Assembly (NCBI RefSeq): GCF_050379415.1
Contig: NZ_JBNRLS010000006.1
Span: forward strand, 1 to 64,000
DNA length: 64,000 nt
Source: Marinobacter sp050379415
GTDB lineage: Bacteria; Pseudomonadota; Gammaproteobacteria; Pseudomonadales; Oleiphilaceae
Direction: 5' to 3'
Part shown: positions 25,616 through 37,376 of the stretch, in pieces
Layout of the letters: each line of letters begins with the position of its first letter
Position numbering within the stretch: the first letter of the stretch is position 1
Made by a program: the position numbers and the translations under genes
Notes under the pieces: model-generated
Database searches by the model: none
What the model was told of the DNA's origin: nothing
What the model saw: only the letters and a program-made list of their open reading frames with translations

Positions 25616-26328
25616 CTATCTCGCCAGACAGCATCGTCTACTGGCAATGGGGCGATTTCGCCCTGAATGCGACCATCGTGTTTACCTGGCTGGTGATGGC
25701 CCTGCTGACACTGGTTTCCTGGCTGGTGAACCGGAAACTCTCGGAAGGCCACGAGCTGTCGCGCTGGCAAAACCTGCTGGAGGTGCTGGTGGTTGGCATC
25801 CGGGACCAGATCGCCCAGGTCAGCCATCAGCAGCCGGGACCCTACCTGCCTTTCGTGGGTACCCTGTTCCTGTTTATTGCCAGCGCCAACCTGCTCAATG
25901 TGATTCCGGGTTACATGGCCCCCACGGGATCGCTGTCGACCACAACCGCCCTTGCCATTTGCGTGTTTGTTGCCGTGCCGGTTTTCGGCATTGCCAGCAA
26001 GGGCGCCGGGGCCTACCTGCAGCATTACATCAAGCCGACCCCACTAATGCTGCCGTTCAATGTGATCGGAGAGATTTCCCGCACGGTCGCGCTGGCTGTG
26101 CGTCTTTACGGCAACATCATGAGTGGCACGGTCATCGTCGCCATCCTGCTGAGCCTGACCCCCTACTTCTTTCCGGTGGTCATGCAGTTGCTGGGGCTGC
26201 TTACCGGCATGATCCAGGCCTACATCTTTGCCATTCTCGCCATGGTCTACATCGCTTCGGCCACCACGGTCCATGAGCATGGCGAGCCAGACGAACATCA
26301 GCAGAAAACACCACCGTCCGAACAGTAA
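25612..26328 (+). CDS. atpB: N-ATPase Fo subunit a
   Basis: Product of 238 aa with about five to six membrane helices. The essential Arg lies in ISRTVALAVRLYGNIMSG (about 160-177), and QAYIFAILAMVYIASA is the typical last helix. It forms the ion half-channels against the c-ring. The start overlaps the atpR stop (ATGA). Confidence 0.94.
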   Translation: MTISPDSIVYWQWGDFALNATIVFTWLVMALLTLVSWLVNRKLSEGHELSRWQNLLEVLVVGIRDQIAQVSHQQPGPYLPFVGTLFLFIASANLLNVIPGYMAPTGSLSTTTALAICVFVAVPVFGIASKGAGAYLQHYIKPTPLMLPFNVIGEISRTVALAVRLYGNIMSGTVIVAILLSLTPYFFPVVMQLLGLLTGMIQAYIFAILAMVYIASATTVHEHGEPDEHQQKTPPSEQ

Positions 26329-26341
26329 AGGAGTTGCATCT

Positions 26342-26620
26342 ATGGACAGCATTTCTCTCATCGGCATGGTTTCGGTCATTACCGCCGGCCTCACCATCGC
26401 CATCGGCTCCATCGGGCCCGCGTTCGGGGAAGCCCGTGCCGTAGCCCAGGCCCTGAGTGCCATTGCCCAGCAGCCGGATGAATCCGCCACGATCACCCGC
26501 ACCCTGTTCGTGGGTCTGGCCATGATCGAGTCAACCGCGATCTACTGCTTTGTGGTGGCCATGATCCTGATCTTCGCCAACCCTTTCTGGGACCATGTAA
26601 CGGCGGCTGCCGGAGGCTGA
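26342..26620 (+). CDS. atpE: N-ATPase Fo subunit c with two-carboxylate ion site
   Basis: Rotor subunit of 92 aa with two helices joined by the polar RQP-like loop AQQPDE (42-47). The ion-binding acid is Glu63 in MIESTAIY, with Ser64 and Tyr68 as in Na+-type c subunits. Glu30 in helix 1 (PAFGEAR) occupies the place of Gln32 of Ilyobacter. This gives two carboxylates per site, as reported for Fusobacterium and Burkholderia N-type rings. Ion choice (Na+ or H+) cannot be settled from sequence. Confidence 0.94.
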   Translation: MDSISLIGMVSVITAGLTIAIGSIGPAFGEARAVAQALSAIAQQPDESATITRTLFVGLAMIESTAIYCFVVAMILIFANPFWDHVTAAAGG

Positions 26621-26623
26621 TCC

Positions 26624-27391
26624 ATGGAAATCAACTGGATCACGGTCTCGGCCCAGGTTGTCAATTTCCTGATCCTGGTCTGGCTGCTCAAGCGCTTTCT
26701 CTACCACCCGGTTATCCGGGCCATGGACAAGCGTGAGCAGAAGATCCGCAACCGTATGGATGAGGCGGACGACCGTGAACAGCAGGCAATTCAGGTAAAA
26801 CAAACCTACGAGGAGAAGCTGACCAATTTCCAGAAGGAGCGTGAGGAGCTGCTTGAAGAAACACGCCATGAAGCGCGCCAGACCCGCAGCGAAATGCTGG
26901 ATCAGGCCCGTGAGGAAACGGCCCGGGCGCGCAGCCACTGGATGCGCGAGGTGAGCGAGGAAAAGACTGCCTTTATCGACGGGCTGCGGCACCAGTCACT
27001 GGACGTGGTTGAATCAATGATCCGGAAGGCTCTGCAGGACCTGGCCGACGAGCGGCTGGAGGAAAGAGCTGTCCATACCTTTATCCGGAAACTGCGCTCG
27101 CTGGACGATACAACCCGGGAAGCCCTGGAGCATTCGGCCGAGCCCGCCACAATCGCCAGCTCGCTCGAGCTCGATCCGGCACTGAGAAGCAGCGTGACCC
27201 GGGCAATCCACGAACACATCGGCGCCGATCTGGCGGTGAGCTATGTCCAGGCACCGGAGCTGATCTGTGGCATCGAGCTGACCTGTGAGGGCCAGCGGAT
27301 CAGCTGGAACCTGTCGGACTACCTTGAAGAGCTGACAACGAGTATCGAGAAGGCTTTCGAGCCCCTCAATACCGACGAGCCGGGAGCCTGA
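26624..27391 (+). CDS. atpF: N-ATPase stator subunit b fused to delta-like domain
   Basis: Product of 255 aa, much longer than a normal b subunit (about 156). The N-terminal membrane helix (about 7-27) is followed by a long charged coiled coil (about 35-150). The C-terminal part (about 165-245) looks delta-like: VSYVQAPELICGIELTCEGQ resembles the delta C-terminal sheet. There is no separate atpH in the operon, so this protein should serve both roles. Confidence 0.88.
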   Translation: MEINWITVSAQVVNFLILVWLLKRFLYHPVIRAMDKREQKIRNRMDEADDREQQAIQVKQTYEEKLTNFQKEREELLEETRHEARQTRSEMLDQAREETARARSHWMREVSEEKTAFIDGLRHQSLDVVESMIRKALQDLADERLEERAVHTFIRKLRSLDDTTREALEHSAEPATIASSLELDPALRSSVTRAIHEHIGADLAVSYVQAPELICGIELTCEGQRISWNLSDYLEELTTSIEKAFEPLNTDEPGA

Positions 27392-27395
27392 TGCC

Positions 27396-28925
27396 ATGCT
27401 GACACAGATGCTCGATGACACCATGGAAACCATCCGGAGCGTCGCCGAGGATAACCGGTTCTCCCTGCACAGTCAGGAAACCGGAACCGTCCTGCAGGTC
27501 GGTGGCGGCATTGCCCGGGTGCGCGGCCTCGCCAGTGTTTCCTCGGAGGAACTGGTGCAGTTCCCCGATGGCGTTCTTGGGGTGGCCATCAACCTGGAGC
27601 CGGACGAAGTTGGCATCATGTTGCTCGGCGATAGCGAGAAGCTCAATGCCGGCATACGGGTGACTGCAACCGGCCGGGAAACCGATACTCCGGTGGGTGA
27701 CGGGCTGCTTGGCCGGGTGATTGACGCCACAGGCCGGGTACTGGATGGGGGCAAGCCGCTGGAGTTCCACGAACGCCGCCCCATCGAACGGCCGGCGCCG
27801 GAAATCATCGAACGGGCGCCGGTCACCACCCCGCTGGAGACCGGCATCAAATCCATCGACGCCCTCATTCCTATTGGCCGGGGTCAACGGGAGCTGATCC
27901 TCGGTGACCGCCAGACCGGCAAGACGTCCATTGCCATCGACACCATCATCAACCAGCGGGACAAGGACGTGGTGTGCATCTATTGTGCCGTTGGCCAGCG
28001 GGCAACCTCGGTTGCCAAGGTGGTGGAAACGCTCCGCCAGCACCAGGCTATGGAGCACACGGTCGTGGTGGTGGCCTCGGACGACAATCCCCCCGGCCTT
28101 CGCTACATCACCCCCTACGCCGCTACCACCATGGCGGAATATTTCATGGAACAGGGCCAGGATGCGCTGATTATCTATGATGACCTGACGCGCCACGCCC
28201 GGGCCTACCGGGAGCTGTCACTGCTGCTGCGCAGGCCACCGGGCCGGGAAGCCTATCCGGGCGATATCTTCTACATCCATTCCCGGCTGCTGGAACGCAG
28301 CACGCACTTGCGCAGCGAGTTCGGTGGCGGCTCGCTGACTGCTTTGCCCGTTATCGAAACCCAGGCCCAGGATATTTCCGCCTACATTCCAACCAACCTG
28401 ATTTCCATTACCGACGGCCAGGTTTACCTGTCACCAACGTTGTTCCAGAAAGGCCTCTTGCCCGCCATCGATGTGGGCAAATCCGTGTCACGGGTTGGCG
28501 GGAAAACCCAGCACCCGTCCCTGCGAAACGTGGCAAGCGACCTTCGCCTGGCCTACTCCCAGTTCGAGGAGCTTGAAAACTTTGCCCGCTTTTCCACTCG
28601 CCTGGACAAGGACACCCGCGCAACCATCGAGCGTGGCCGGCGCGTCCGGGAAGTACTGAAACAGAGCGAACACCGCCCCCTACGGGCCTGCGAACAAGCG
28701 GTCATTCTCTTTGCCGTAAACACCGGAATGCTGGATAACCTACCGGCGGACAAGGTGTCAGAAGCGGAACAGGTAATTCAGATGCACCTGCTCGAATCCT
28801 TGCCGGAGATCTGTACTGAGATTGACAGCGGCAAGAAACTGGAGGTCGAACAGTGGCAGCGGATCACCGAGGCCATCGAAGCGGCACTGGCAGAATTCAC
28901 ACCCTCAGAAACGGACCAGTCCTGA
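27396..28925 (+). CDS. atpA: N-ATPase F1 alpha subunit
   Basis: Non-catalytic alpha subunit of 509 aa. The Walker A GDRQTGKTSIAIDTI (about 169-183) and the family-conserved SISLIP-like region are recognisable, followed by QKGLLPAIDVGKSVSRVGG. The N-terminal barrel begins GTVLQVGGGIARVRGL. It lies 4 nt after atpF and 1 nt before atpG. Confidence 0.95.
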   Translation: MLTQMLDDTMETIRSVAEDNRFSLHSQETGTVLQVGGGIARVRGLASVSSEELVQFPDGVLGVAINLEPDEVGIMLLGDSEKLNAGIRVTATGRETDTPVGDGLLGRVIDATGRVLDGGKPLEFHERRPIERPAPEIIERAPVTTPLETGIKSIDALIPIGRGQRELILGDRQTGKTSIAIDTIINQRDKDVVCIYCAVGQRATSVAKVVETLRQHQAMEHTVVVVASDDNPPGLRYITPYAATTMAEYFMEQGQDALIIYDDLTRHARAYRELSLLLRRPPGREAYPGDIFYIHSRLLERSTHLRSEFGGGSLTALPVIETQAQDISAYIPTNLISITDGQVYLSPTLFQKGLLPAIDVGKSVSRVGGKTQHPSLRNVASDLRLAYSQFEELENFARFSTRLDKDTRATIERGRRVREVLKQSEHRPLRACEQAVILFAVNTGMLDNLPADKVSEAEQVIQMHLLESLPEICTEIDSGKKLEVEQWQRITEAIEAALAEFTPSETDQS

Positions 28926-28926
28926 T

Positions 28927-29829
28927 ATGGAATCTCTCGAGCACCTGCAGAAACGGCTGGACAGCCTTGGTGATCTCCGTGGCATCGTCAAGACCATGAA
29001 AGCGCTTTCAGCAGCCAACATCCACCAGTATGAACAGGCGGTCAGGGCGTTGGCGGGCTACTACCGCACGGTGGAAATGGGCCTGCATGTGGTTCTGAAG
29101 GACTTTGATCCCGGGAGCTTTGCAGGGGGGTCACCCAAGGGAAACCACCGCCTGGGTGCGGTTGTTTTCGGCTCGGACCATGGTTTGTGCGGGCGTTTCA
29201 ACGAGGATATCGTGGAGTATTCACTGAAGCGCATGGAGAGCATTCCGGCAGACCGGGACAGCCGTAGAATCCTGGCTGTGGGTGCCCGGGCGGCCGCCAG
29301 TCTCGAACATGCAGGCCAACCTATTGAGGAAGAATTTTCGGTACCGGGCTCGGCAAGCCAGATTACCAGGATGGTCGGCCAGATCCTTCTGAAGATTGAT
29401 GAATGGCGGGAACAGGGCGGAGTGCACTATGTGTACCTGTTCTATAACCGTCACACCAGCATGCAGAGTTATCACCCAACTGGCGTCGAGCTGTTACCGG
29501 TAAATCTGAGACGCTTTCACCGGCTGGAAGAAGAGCCCTGGCCATCCCGGAGCCTGCCCACCTACACCATGGACCGGCAGGCGCTGTTCAGCCGCCTGCT
29601 GGACCAGTACCTGTTCGTGGTGATCTTCCGGGCCTGTGCGGAATCCCAGGCCAGCGAGCATGGCGGGCGCCTGGCCGCCATGCAGGCGGCTGAGCGCAAC
29701 CTGGAGGAAAGACTCGGTGACGTGACGATGGACTACCGACGCGCCAGGCAAACAGTCATCACCTCGGAACTGCTGGACCTTGTGGCCGGATTCGAGGCTA
29801 TTGAAACCGATGCCGGGCGGTCACTCTAG
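28927..29829 (+). CDS. atpG: N-ATPase F1 gamma subunit
   Basis: Central stalk subunit of 300 aa. The N-terminal helix LQKRLDSLGDLRGIVKTMKALSAANI and the C-terminal helix RRARQTVITSELLDLVAGFEAI form the coiled coil; the Rossmann-like middle contains VVFGSDHGLCGRFNEDI. Sequence is divergent from housekeeping gamma, as usual for N-ATPases. It is last gene of the operon and ends 3 nt from a convergent gene. Confidence 0.93.
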   Translation: MESLEHLQKRLDSLGDLRGIVKTMKALSAANIHQYEQAVRALAGYYRTVEMGLHVVLKDFDPGSFAGGSPKGNHRLGAVVFGSDHGLCGRFNEDIVEYSLKRMESIPADRDSRRILAVGARAAASLEHAGQPIEEEFSVPGSASQITRMVGQILLKIDEWREQGGVHYVYLFYNRHTSMQSYHPTGVELLPVNLRRFHRLEEEPWPSRSLPTYTMDRQALFSRLLDQYLFVVIFRACAESQASEHGGRLAAMQAAERNLEERLGDVTMDYRRARQTVITSELLDLVAGFEAIETDAGRSL

Positions 29830-29832
29830 CGG

Positions 29833-30342
29833 TTACTGATCGCGGTTCCAGTAAACCCGGACGAGGTTCGACTCCTTGGTGTACTGGATTTCCAGCTCAC
29901 CATCGTAAGCACGCTCAATGGCCTCACCGGTGCCGCGGGGTAGATGCAGGTCTGTGAATTTGACGATCAGCTCCCCATCCGGACCATCCTCGACGCCCAT
30001 CAGTCGCTTCATGGGATGATCGGCCTTTTCTTCCTCAACCTTGTTATGGATAAGTTTGAGAATTTCGTCCCGGTGCTTTCCGAGGAAGGCGCCAGAGAGA
30101 GTGAGAATGCCTGCCGGCATGTCATCGCGGATCCGCTCACAGGCCGGGCACATCATCTCATGGGCCTCCCCGACCGGTTCCGCCGACCACTGCCAGCGCC
30201 CCTTCTCGAAAACCGCACTGCACTTGGGGCATACAGTGGGCTCCTTGGGCTTGCTCCGGGCCATGTACGGGTCGTGAATCTCCTCCTTGATCAGCCTGTC
30301 CCCACGGCCGCGTTCGGCTACGTCACCATCTTTTCCACTCAT
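29833..30342 (-). CDS. BCAM0308-like zinc-ribbon protein
   Basis: Product of 169 aa. Two Cys pairs, CPKC (about 38-41) and CPAC (about 65-68), form a probable zinc ribbon. A C-terminal alpha/beta part (GELIVKFTDLHLPRGTGEAIERAYDGELEIQY) follows. It recalls the BCAM0308 family from Burkholderia, where it lies in a low-oxygen-induced locus; this is a memory-based match. Strong ribosome site AAAGGAG before the ATG at 30342. Convergent with atpG, and followed on the same strand side by a small stress-type gene. Confidence 0.65.
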   Translation of the reverse strand: MSGKDGDVAERGRGDRLIKEEIHDPYMARSKPKEPTVCPKCSAVFEKGRWQWSAEPVGEAHEMMCPACERIRDDMPAGILTLSGAFLGKHRDEILKLIHNKVEEEKADHPMKRLMGVEDGPDGELIVKFTDLHLPRGTGEAIERAYDGELEIQYTKESNLVRVYWNRDQ

Positions 30343-30380
30343 AGATTTGCTCCTTTCCCTGTTTTTCCGGAATGTCGGTG

Positions 30381-30572
30381 TCAGTGCAGCCTGTGTCGCT
30401 CAAAGATCTCCCGGACTTCCCGCTCGGTTTCCGCCGGCACAATGACCTTGACCTGCTTGGCGTCTTCGTCGATGTAGATGTTATCCCGGGGAATGCCGGT
30501 GGCGATCAAATCGTCCCAGGTATTCTTGGCCTGGTCGTGATCGTCGTAGGAGCCGTTTATGGTTTTATTCAT
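30381..30572 (-). CDS. small conserved-type hypothetical protein
   Basis: Product of 63 aa from the ATG at 30572, chosen because AAGGAGG lies 9 nt upstream; the longer frame has no such site. The sequence, NKTINGSYDDHDQAKNTWDDL then IDEDAKQVKVIVP, suggests a single alpha/beta fold similar to small general-stress-type domains that read aspects of a flipped-sheet motif. No family is assigned. It probably forms a unit with the zinc-ribbon gene next to it (38 nt apart). Confidence 0.7.
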   Translation of the reverse strand: MNKTINGSYDDHDQAKNTWDDLIATGIPRDNIYIDEDAKQVKVIVPAETEREVREIFERHRLH

Positions 30573-30732
30573 CGGTGGACCTCCTTGCCAAATGATTTGC
30601 TTGCACCTTGAAGAATAGGCAGGAGGGTGAGATTTGTGCAAATAATGAACGGTCAGAAATTGACGGAGGGCAATACAAAGCAAAACGCCTCAGCCTGTGG
30701 GGTACACAAACTGAGGCGTCTCGATCTTGATA

Positions 30733-30809
30733 TGGCGCGGCTGGGAGGATTCGAACCTCCGACCGCCTGGTTCGTAGCCAGGTACTCTATCCAGCTGAGC
30801 TACAGCCGC
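30733..30809 (-). tRNA. tRNA-Arg (anticodon ACG), copy 2
   Basis: A 77-nt cloverleaf with acceptor GCGGCTG/CAGCCGC, anticodon stem CCTGG/CCAGG around CTACGAA (anticodon ACG), T-arm GGAGGTTCGAATCCTCC and encoded CCA. Identical to the copy at 30871-30947. The ACG anticodon is read as ICG after deamination by TadA. Confidence 0.97.
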
Positions 30810-30870
30810 TTGAAACTTTGGTTGTTGGCTAGCCAACTTTTTTACTGAAATAAAGAGATTTTTGAATAAG

Positions 30871-30947
30871 TGGCGCGGCTGGGAGGATTCGAACCTCCGA
30901 CCGCCTGGTTCGTAGCCAGGTACTCTATCCAGCTGAGCTACAGCCGC
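30871..30947 (-). tRNA. tRNA-Arg (anticodon ACG), copy 1
   Basis: Same 77-nt sequence as 30733-30809, with encoded CCA. The 61-nt spacer between the two copies is unrelated to the spacer upstream, so only the tRNA itself is duplicated. Confidence 0.97.
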
Positions 30948-31023
30948 GCATCAAAACTCTCATTTCAAACTTCTTCAAGAGTCGAGTGCTACCTCAACGA
31001 TTCTCTGCCTTCCACAAAATGGA

Positions 31024-31115
<92 letters not shown>

Positions 31116-31198
31116 TTGAGAACGGGGCGTATACTACCATAATTTTTCTGTTTTCATAGGGTTGACACGAGATTTTTCAGCCTCGATTTACCCTGATA

Positions 31199-31234
31199 TA
31201 AAAAAAGCCGTTCGGGTTATTCCTGAACGGCTTT
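31199..31234 (-). terminator. intrinsic terminator of csrA
   Basis: A 13-bp stem (31204-31216 / 31222-31234, one G-T) with loop TTATT-like bases. On the minus strand a T-run follows. It lies 8 nt after the csrA stop. Confidence 0.85.
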
Positions 31235-31241
31235 CTACTGA

Positions 31242-31439
31242 TCAACGATTGCCCGGTTCCGGCTCTTCGGAGCCTTTTTCGGACTGAATCCGCTGATAGA
31301 TTTCTTCGCGGTGTACCGCAACATCCTTCGGGGCGTTTACACCAATGCGAACCTGGTTCCCCTTCACTCCCAGAACGGTGACAGTGATTTCATCACCGAT
31401 CATCAGAGTTTCGCCAACGCGGCGAGTCAAAATCAACAT
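31242..31439 (-). CDS. csrA: carbon storage regulator CsrA/RsmA
   Basis: RNA-binding homodimer of 65 aa that recognises ANGGAN loops in mRNAs and sponge RNAs. The whole sequence fits the family: MLILTRRVGETLMIGDEITVTVLG, then NAPKDVAVHREEIYQRI with the RNA-contacting Arg44-type residue (VHREEIY). The C-terminal tail is short and acidic. It sits downstream of alaS and lysC, the usual gammaproteobacterial order. Relevant to the dual-hairpin elements elsewhere in the window. Confidence 0.97.
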   Translation of the reverse strand: MLILTRRVGETLMIGDEITVTVLGVKGNQVRIGVNAPKDVAVHREEIYQRIQSEKGSEEPEPGNR

Positions 31440-31636
31440 ATCCCTTACTCCCTATCCAGAGCTTCTACCTGTTCCGAAAAAAATGCTTTCGCATACTTTT
31501 TGTACTTCTTACGTTTATAATGGGATCACTGATCGTTCAACAGACGCACATTCACTTATACGAATGGGTTTTCTGATAGATTCGATTAATGACTCCCTTG
31601 TTATGAGACCCTCGGATAAGCTTGGCATCCGTTGGT

Positions 31637-32875
31637 TCAGGCCTCTTCCTGTACCCCGTTCTTGTCCAGCTCGAAAGCACTATGCAGTGCACGAACGGCA
31701 AGTTCGAGATATTTCTCATCGATCACCACGGAAATCTTGATTTCCGATGTGGAGATCATCTGAATATTGATGCCTTCATTCGACAGCGCTTCAAACATCC
31801 GGGAGGCAACACCGGCGTGGGAGCGCATGCCCACACCCACAATGCTGACCTTGGCAATCTTGCTGTCGCCAACCACTTCGCCTGCGGTCAATTCATCGGC
31901 AACACCCTGAAGCACTTCCTTCGCCCGCTTGAAGTCGTTCCGATGCACCGTAAACGTAAACGCAGTCTTGTTATCCTCGCCCACGTTCTGGACGATCATG
32001 TCCACTTCGATATTGGCGTCGCTGACCGGTTTCAGGATACGCGAGGCGCTGCCCGGGGTATCGGGAACACCGGAAATCGTCAGTTTGGCTTCATCACGGT
32101 TAAAAGCAATGCCGGAAACAACCGGTTGTTCCATGGCGTTTTCATCCTCAAAAGTAATCAGGGTGCCCTCGCCTTCCTGGAAGCTGGACAGCACCCGTAA
32201 TGGAACGTTGTATTTACCTGCAAACTCGACTGAACGAATCTGGAGCACCTTGGATCCCAGGCTCGCCATTTCGAGCATTTCCTCGAATGTGATCCGTTCC
32301 AGGCGACGTGCACTGTCAACGACCCGTGGATCGGTGGTGTATACACCATCCACATCAGTGTAGATCTGGCACTCATCCGCCTTCAATGCCGCCGCCAGCG
32401 CCACCGCGGTGGTATCGGAACCGCCACGGCCGAGGGTCGTGATATTGCCGTTCTCGTCGATACCCTGGAATCCGGCAACGACTACCACCCGACCAGCATC
32501 GAGATCTGTGCGCATGTTGTGCTCGTCAATATGCTGGATGCGCGCTTTGGTGTGGCTGCTGTCGGTAAGGATCCGCACCTGGGAACCAGTGTAGGAACGG
32601 GCATCACAGCCTCGTTTCTGCAGGGCCATGGACAGCAGGGCAATAGTGACCTGCTCACCGGTAGAGACCAGCACATCCATCTCCCGAGGCGTGGGTTCTT
32701 CCATAATGTCACTTGCAAGAGCAATCAGGCGGTTGGTTTCGCCGCTCATGGCGGAAACCACGACCACCACATCGTGACCTTCCTTGCGGAAACGGCAAAC
32801 CTTCTCGGCAACCGCTTCTATGCGCTCGGTGGTTCCCACCGAGGTACCACCAAATTTCTGAACCAACAGAGCCAT
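31637..32875 (-). CDS. lysC: aspartate kinase
   Basis: Product of 412 aa. It phosphorylates aspartate, the first step to lysine, threonine and methionine. The kinase domain starts ALLVQKFGGTSVGTTERI, with GRGGSDTTAVALAAAL as the nucleotide/aspartate motif (about 150-165). Two ACT domains for feedback control lie at about 265-410 (FTVHRNDFKRAKEVL; VSIVGVGMRSHAGVASRMFEAL). The length is that of the alpha form; an internal start for a beta form was not examined. Followed by a 197-nt gap to csrA. Confidence 0.96.
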   Translation of the reverse strand: MALLVQKFGGTSVGTTERIEAVAEKVCRFRKEGHDVVVVVSAMSGETNRLIALASDIMEEPTPREMDVLVSTGEQVTIALLSMALQKRGCDARSYTGSQVRILTDSSHTKARIQHIDEHNMRTDLDAGRVVVVAGFQGIDENGNITTLGRGGSDTTAVALAAALKADECQIYTDVDGVYTTDPRVVDSARRLERITFEEMLEMASLGSKVLQIRSVEFAGKYNVPLRVLSSFQEGEGTLITFEDENAMEQPVVSGIAFNRDEAKLTISGVPDTPGSASRILKPVSDANIEVDMIVQNVGEDNKTAFTFTVHRNDFKRAKEVLQGVADELTAGEVVGDSKIAKVSIVGVGMRSHAGVASRMFEALSNEGINIQMISTSEIKISVVIDEKYLELAVRALHSAFELDKNGVQEEA

Positions 32876-32981
32876 GTCTTTCCCAAACTCCGATACGGGG
32901 AATCGCAGCGGGGGCCTGCCCCACCAATCAAAAGAAAACGGGCGGGATTATAAACCCCAGCCCGCTTCCGAAAACAGTTGC

Positions 32982-35612
<2,631 letters not shown>

Positions 35613-35753
35613 AGACCTTTGATACCTTTCCAGAAACCCGGCGGGGAGCCCCTCGGGTCCGCGATTGAATACGAATACTTACATGCGTGTGCAAATCCGC
35701 TACTCTAGCACACGCCGAGAACATGAAAAACGTGAAACCTCACAGGAGACCCC

Positions 35754-36299
35754 ATGCCCCGACGCTTTCATGACGCCGAGGAACTGTTCCCGCCAGCGAC
35801 GTTTACCAAGCGCGCCCTTGCCATCATTTACGATGGCCTGATCAGCATCGCCGTATTGCTGGTGGCCACCTGGGTGTACACCATGATTGCCGGCTGGATT
35901 ATCGGCTGGGACCACTACGAACAGATGGCCGAAGCCGGCCAGTTATCCGGTGAACCGGGCCTGACTTTCGTGCTCTTCCTGGTGCTGTATCTGTTCTTCG
36001 CCTACTTCTGGACCCGGATTGGGCAGACCCTGGGCATGCAGGTGTGGCGGATCCGCATCGAGAACCTGGACGGTACCTCCGTGAGCTGGACCCAGGCCCT
36101 GCTGCGTTATGGCACTGCTGCAGCGGTGATCTTCATCGCAATGCTGGCCGGCTATTACGTGGGCCCTGTCACCCTGCTTCTGACCGTCCCTGCCATTATC
36201 GCCCTGTTCCTGCCGATCAACGGGCTGTCGGTTACCGACCGCACCTCCAACAGCGTGGTCGTCCAGATACCCAGGGAAGCGAAGAAAAAGAAACTCTGA
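35754..36299 (+). CDS. RDD family membrane protein
   Basis: Product of 181 aa. The RDD hallmark is present: TKRALAIIYDGLISIAVL near the N-terminus (Arg/Asp variant), and about four hydrophobic segments (23-45, 75-95, 117-138, 142-160). GQTLGMQVWRIRIENLDG is the typical connecting strand. Possible transporter role is unproven in general. Divergent from alaS and convergent with lptG. Confidence 0.88.
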   Translation: MPRRFHDAEELFPPATFTKRALAIIYDGLISIAVLLVATWVYTMIAGWIIGWDHYEQMAEAGQLSGEPGLTFVLFLVLYLFFAYFWTRIGQTLGMQVWRIRIENLDGTSVSWTQALLRYGTAAAVIFIAMLAGYYVGPVTLLLTVPAIIALFLPINGLSVTDRTSNSVVVQIPREAKKKKL

Positions 36300-36314
36300 G
36301 TCCGGCCGGGAAGG

Positions 36315-37376
36315 CTACCCGGCCCGCCGCATCAGCACAGCCCCCACTACCGCGTTGACCGCGATCGGAATCAGCACCGCCAGCATTGGATTGAAACCGT
36401 AAACCACGCTCATGGGACCGAGCAGGTCCTGCATGTACTTGAACAGTAATCCGACCAGCAGACCGGTGAACACCCGGAAGCCCATGGTAACGGATCGCAG
36501 CGGCCCGAAGATGAACGAGATGGCAACCAGGACCATCACCGCCGTTCCCAAAGGCATCAGGGTCTTTTTCCAGAATGCCAGCCAGTAATTGGCCGCGTTC
36601 AGGTCCTGTTCGCCCAGATAGGATGCGTAGGTATAGAGACCAGTCATCGACAGGTTCTCAGGCTTGACGATGAGCACACTGAGAACCTGGGGCGTCAGTC
36701 CGGTTTCCCACCGCAGTACCTGTTTCCTTTCCAGGCGCGTGCCGTCCTCTTCAATATGGGTTGTCCTGACCTTCTCCAGGGACCAATGATCACCCTGGTA
36801 GATTCCCCGTTCCGCGAAGCTCGAGGATTCCAGCTGCATGTCGTCACTGAACCGGAACAGGGAAACTCCGTATAGCACGCCGTTGGGCTGGACGGCATTG
36901 AGATGCATGAACACATTCCCTTCCCGGTGCCACACCCCATGGGCCGAAGCCACGTTCTTGCCGGCGCCCAGGGCCATCGCCTTCTGACTCTGGGCATAGC
37001 GCTCGGCAGGCGGCGCCACGTACTCCCCGATCAGCACACCCAGGAGAACCACCACCAGGGCCGGCTTCATCGCCGACCACACAATACGCTTCAAAGAAAC
37101 ACCGGCAGCCCGAATGACCGTCAGCTCCGAGGAACTGGCCATGGAGCCCAGACCGATAAGACAGCCCATGAACGCACCCAGTGGCAGGTAGTCATAGATT
37201 CGCCGGGGCAGTGTGAGCAGCACATACCAGAGCGCCTGCAACGTGTCGTAGTCGTTGCGGGTATCCTCCAGCTCAGCGATAAAAGCAAAAATCAGGTCCA
37301 GCGACAGTACCACCACCATGACCAGGAACATCGCCCCACCCACGGTGCGCATGGTATAGCCATCAATCTTACGCAT
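36315..37376 (-). CDS. lptG: LPS export permease LptG
   Basis: Inner-membrane subunit of 353 aa of the LptB2FG transporter that extracts lipopolysaccharide for transport to the outer membrane. Six membrane helices (three N-terminal, three C-terminal) flank a periplasmic beta-jellyroll (about 135-265). It overlaps lptF by 8 nt, which indicates translational coupling. The start MRKIDGYTMRTVGG is typical. Confidence 0.94.
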   Translation of the reverse strand: MRKIDGYTMRTVGGAMFLVMVVVLSLDLIFAFIAELEDTRNDYDTLQALWYVLLTLPRRIYDYLPLGAFMGCLIGLGSMASSSELTVIRAAGVSLKRIVWSAMKPALVVVLLGVLIGEYVAPPAERYAQSQKAMALGAGKNVASAHGVWHREGNVFMHLNAVQPNGVLYGVSLFRFSDDMQLESSSFAERGIYQGDHWSLEKVRTTHIEEDGTRLERKQVLRWETGLTPQVLSVLIVKPENLSMTGLYTYASYLGEQDLNAANYWLAFWKKTLMPLGTAVMVLVAISFIFGPLRSVTMGFRVFTGLLVGLLFKYMQDLLGPMSVVYGFNPMLAVLIPIAVNAVVGAVLMRRAG

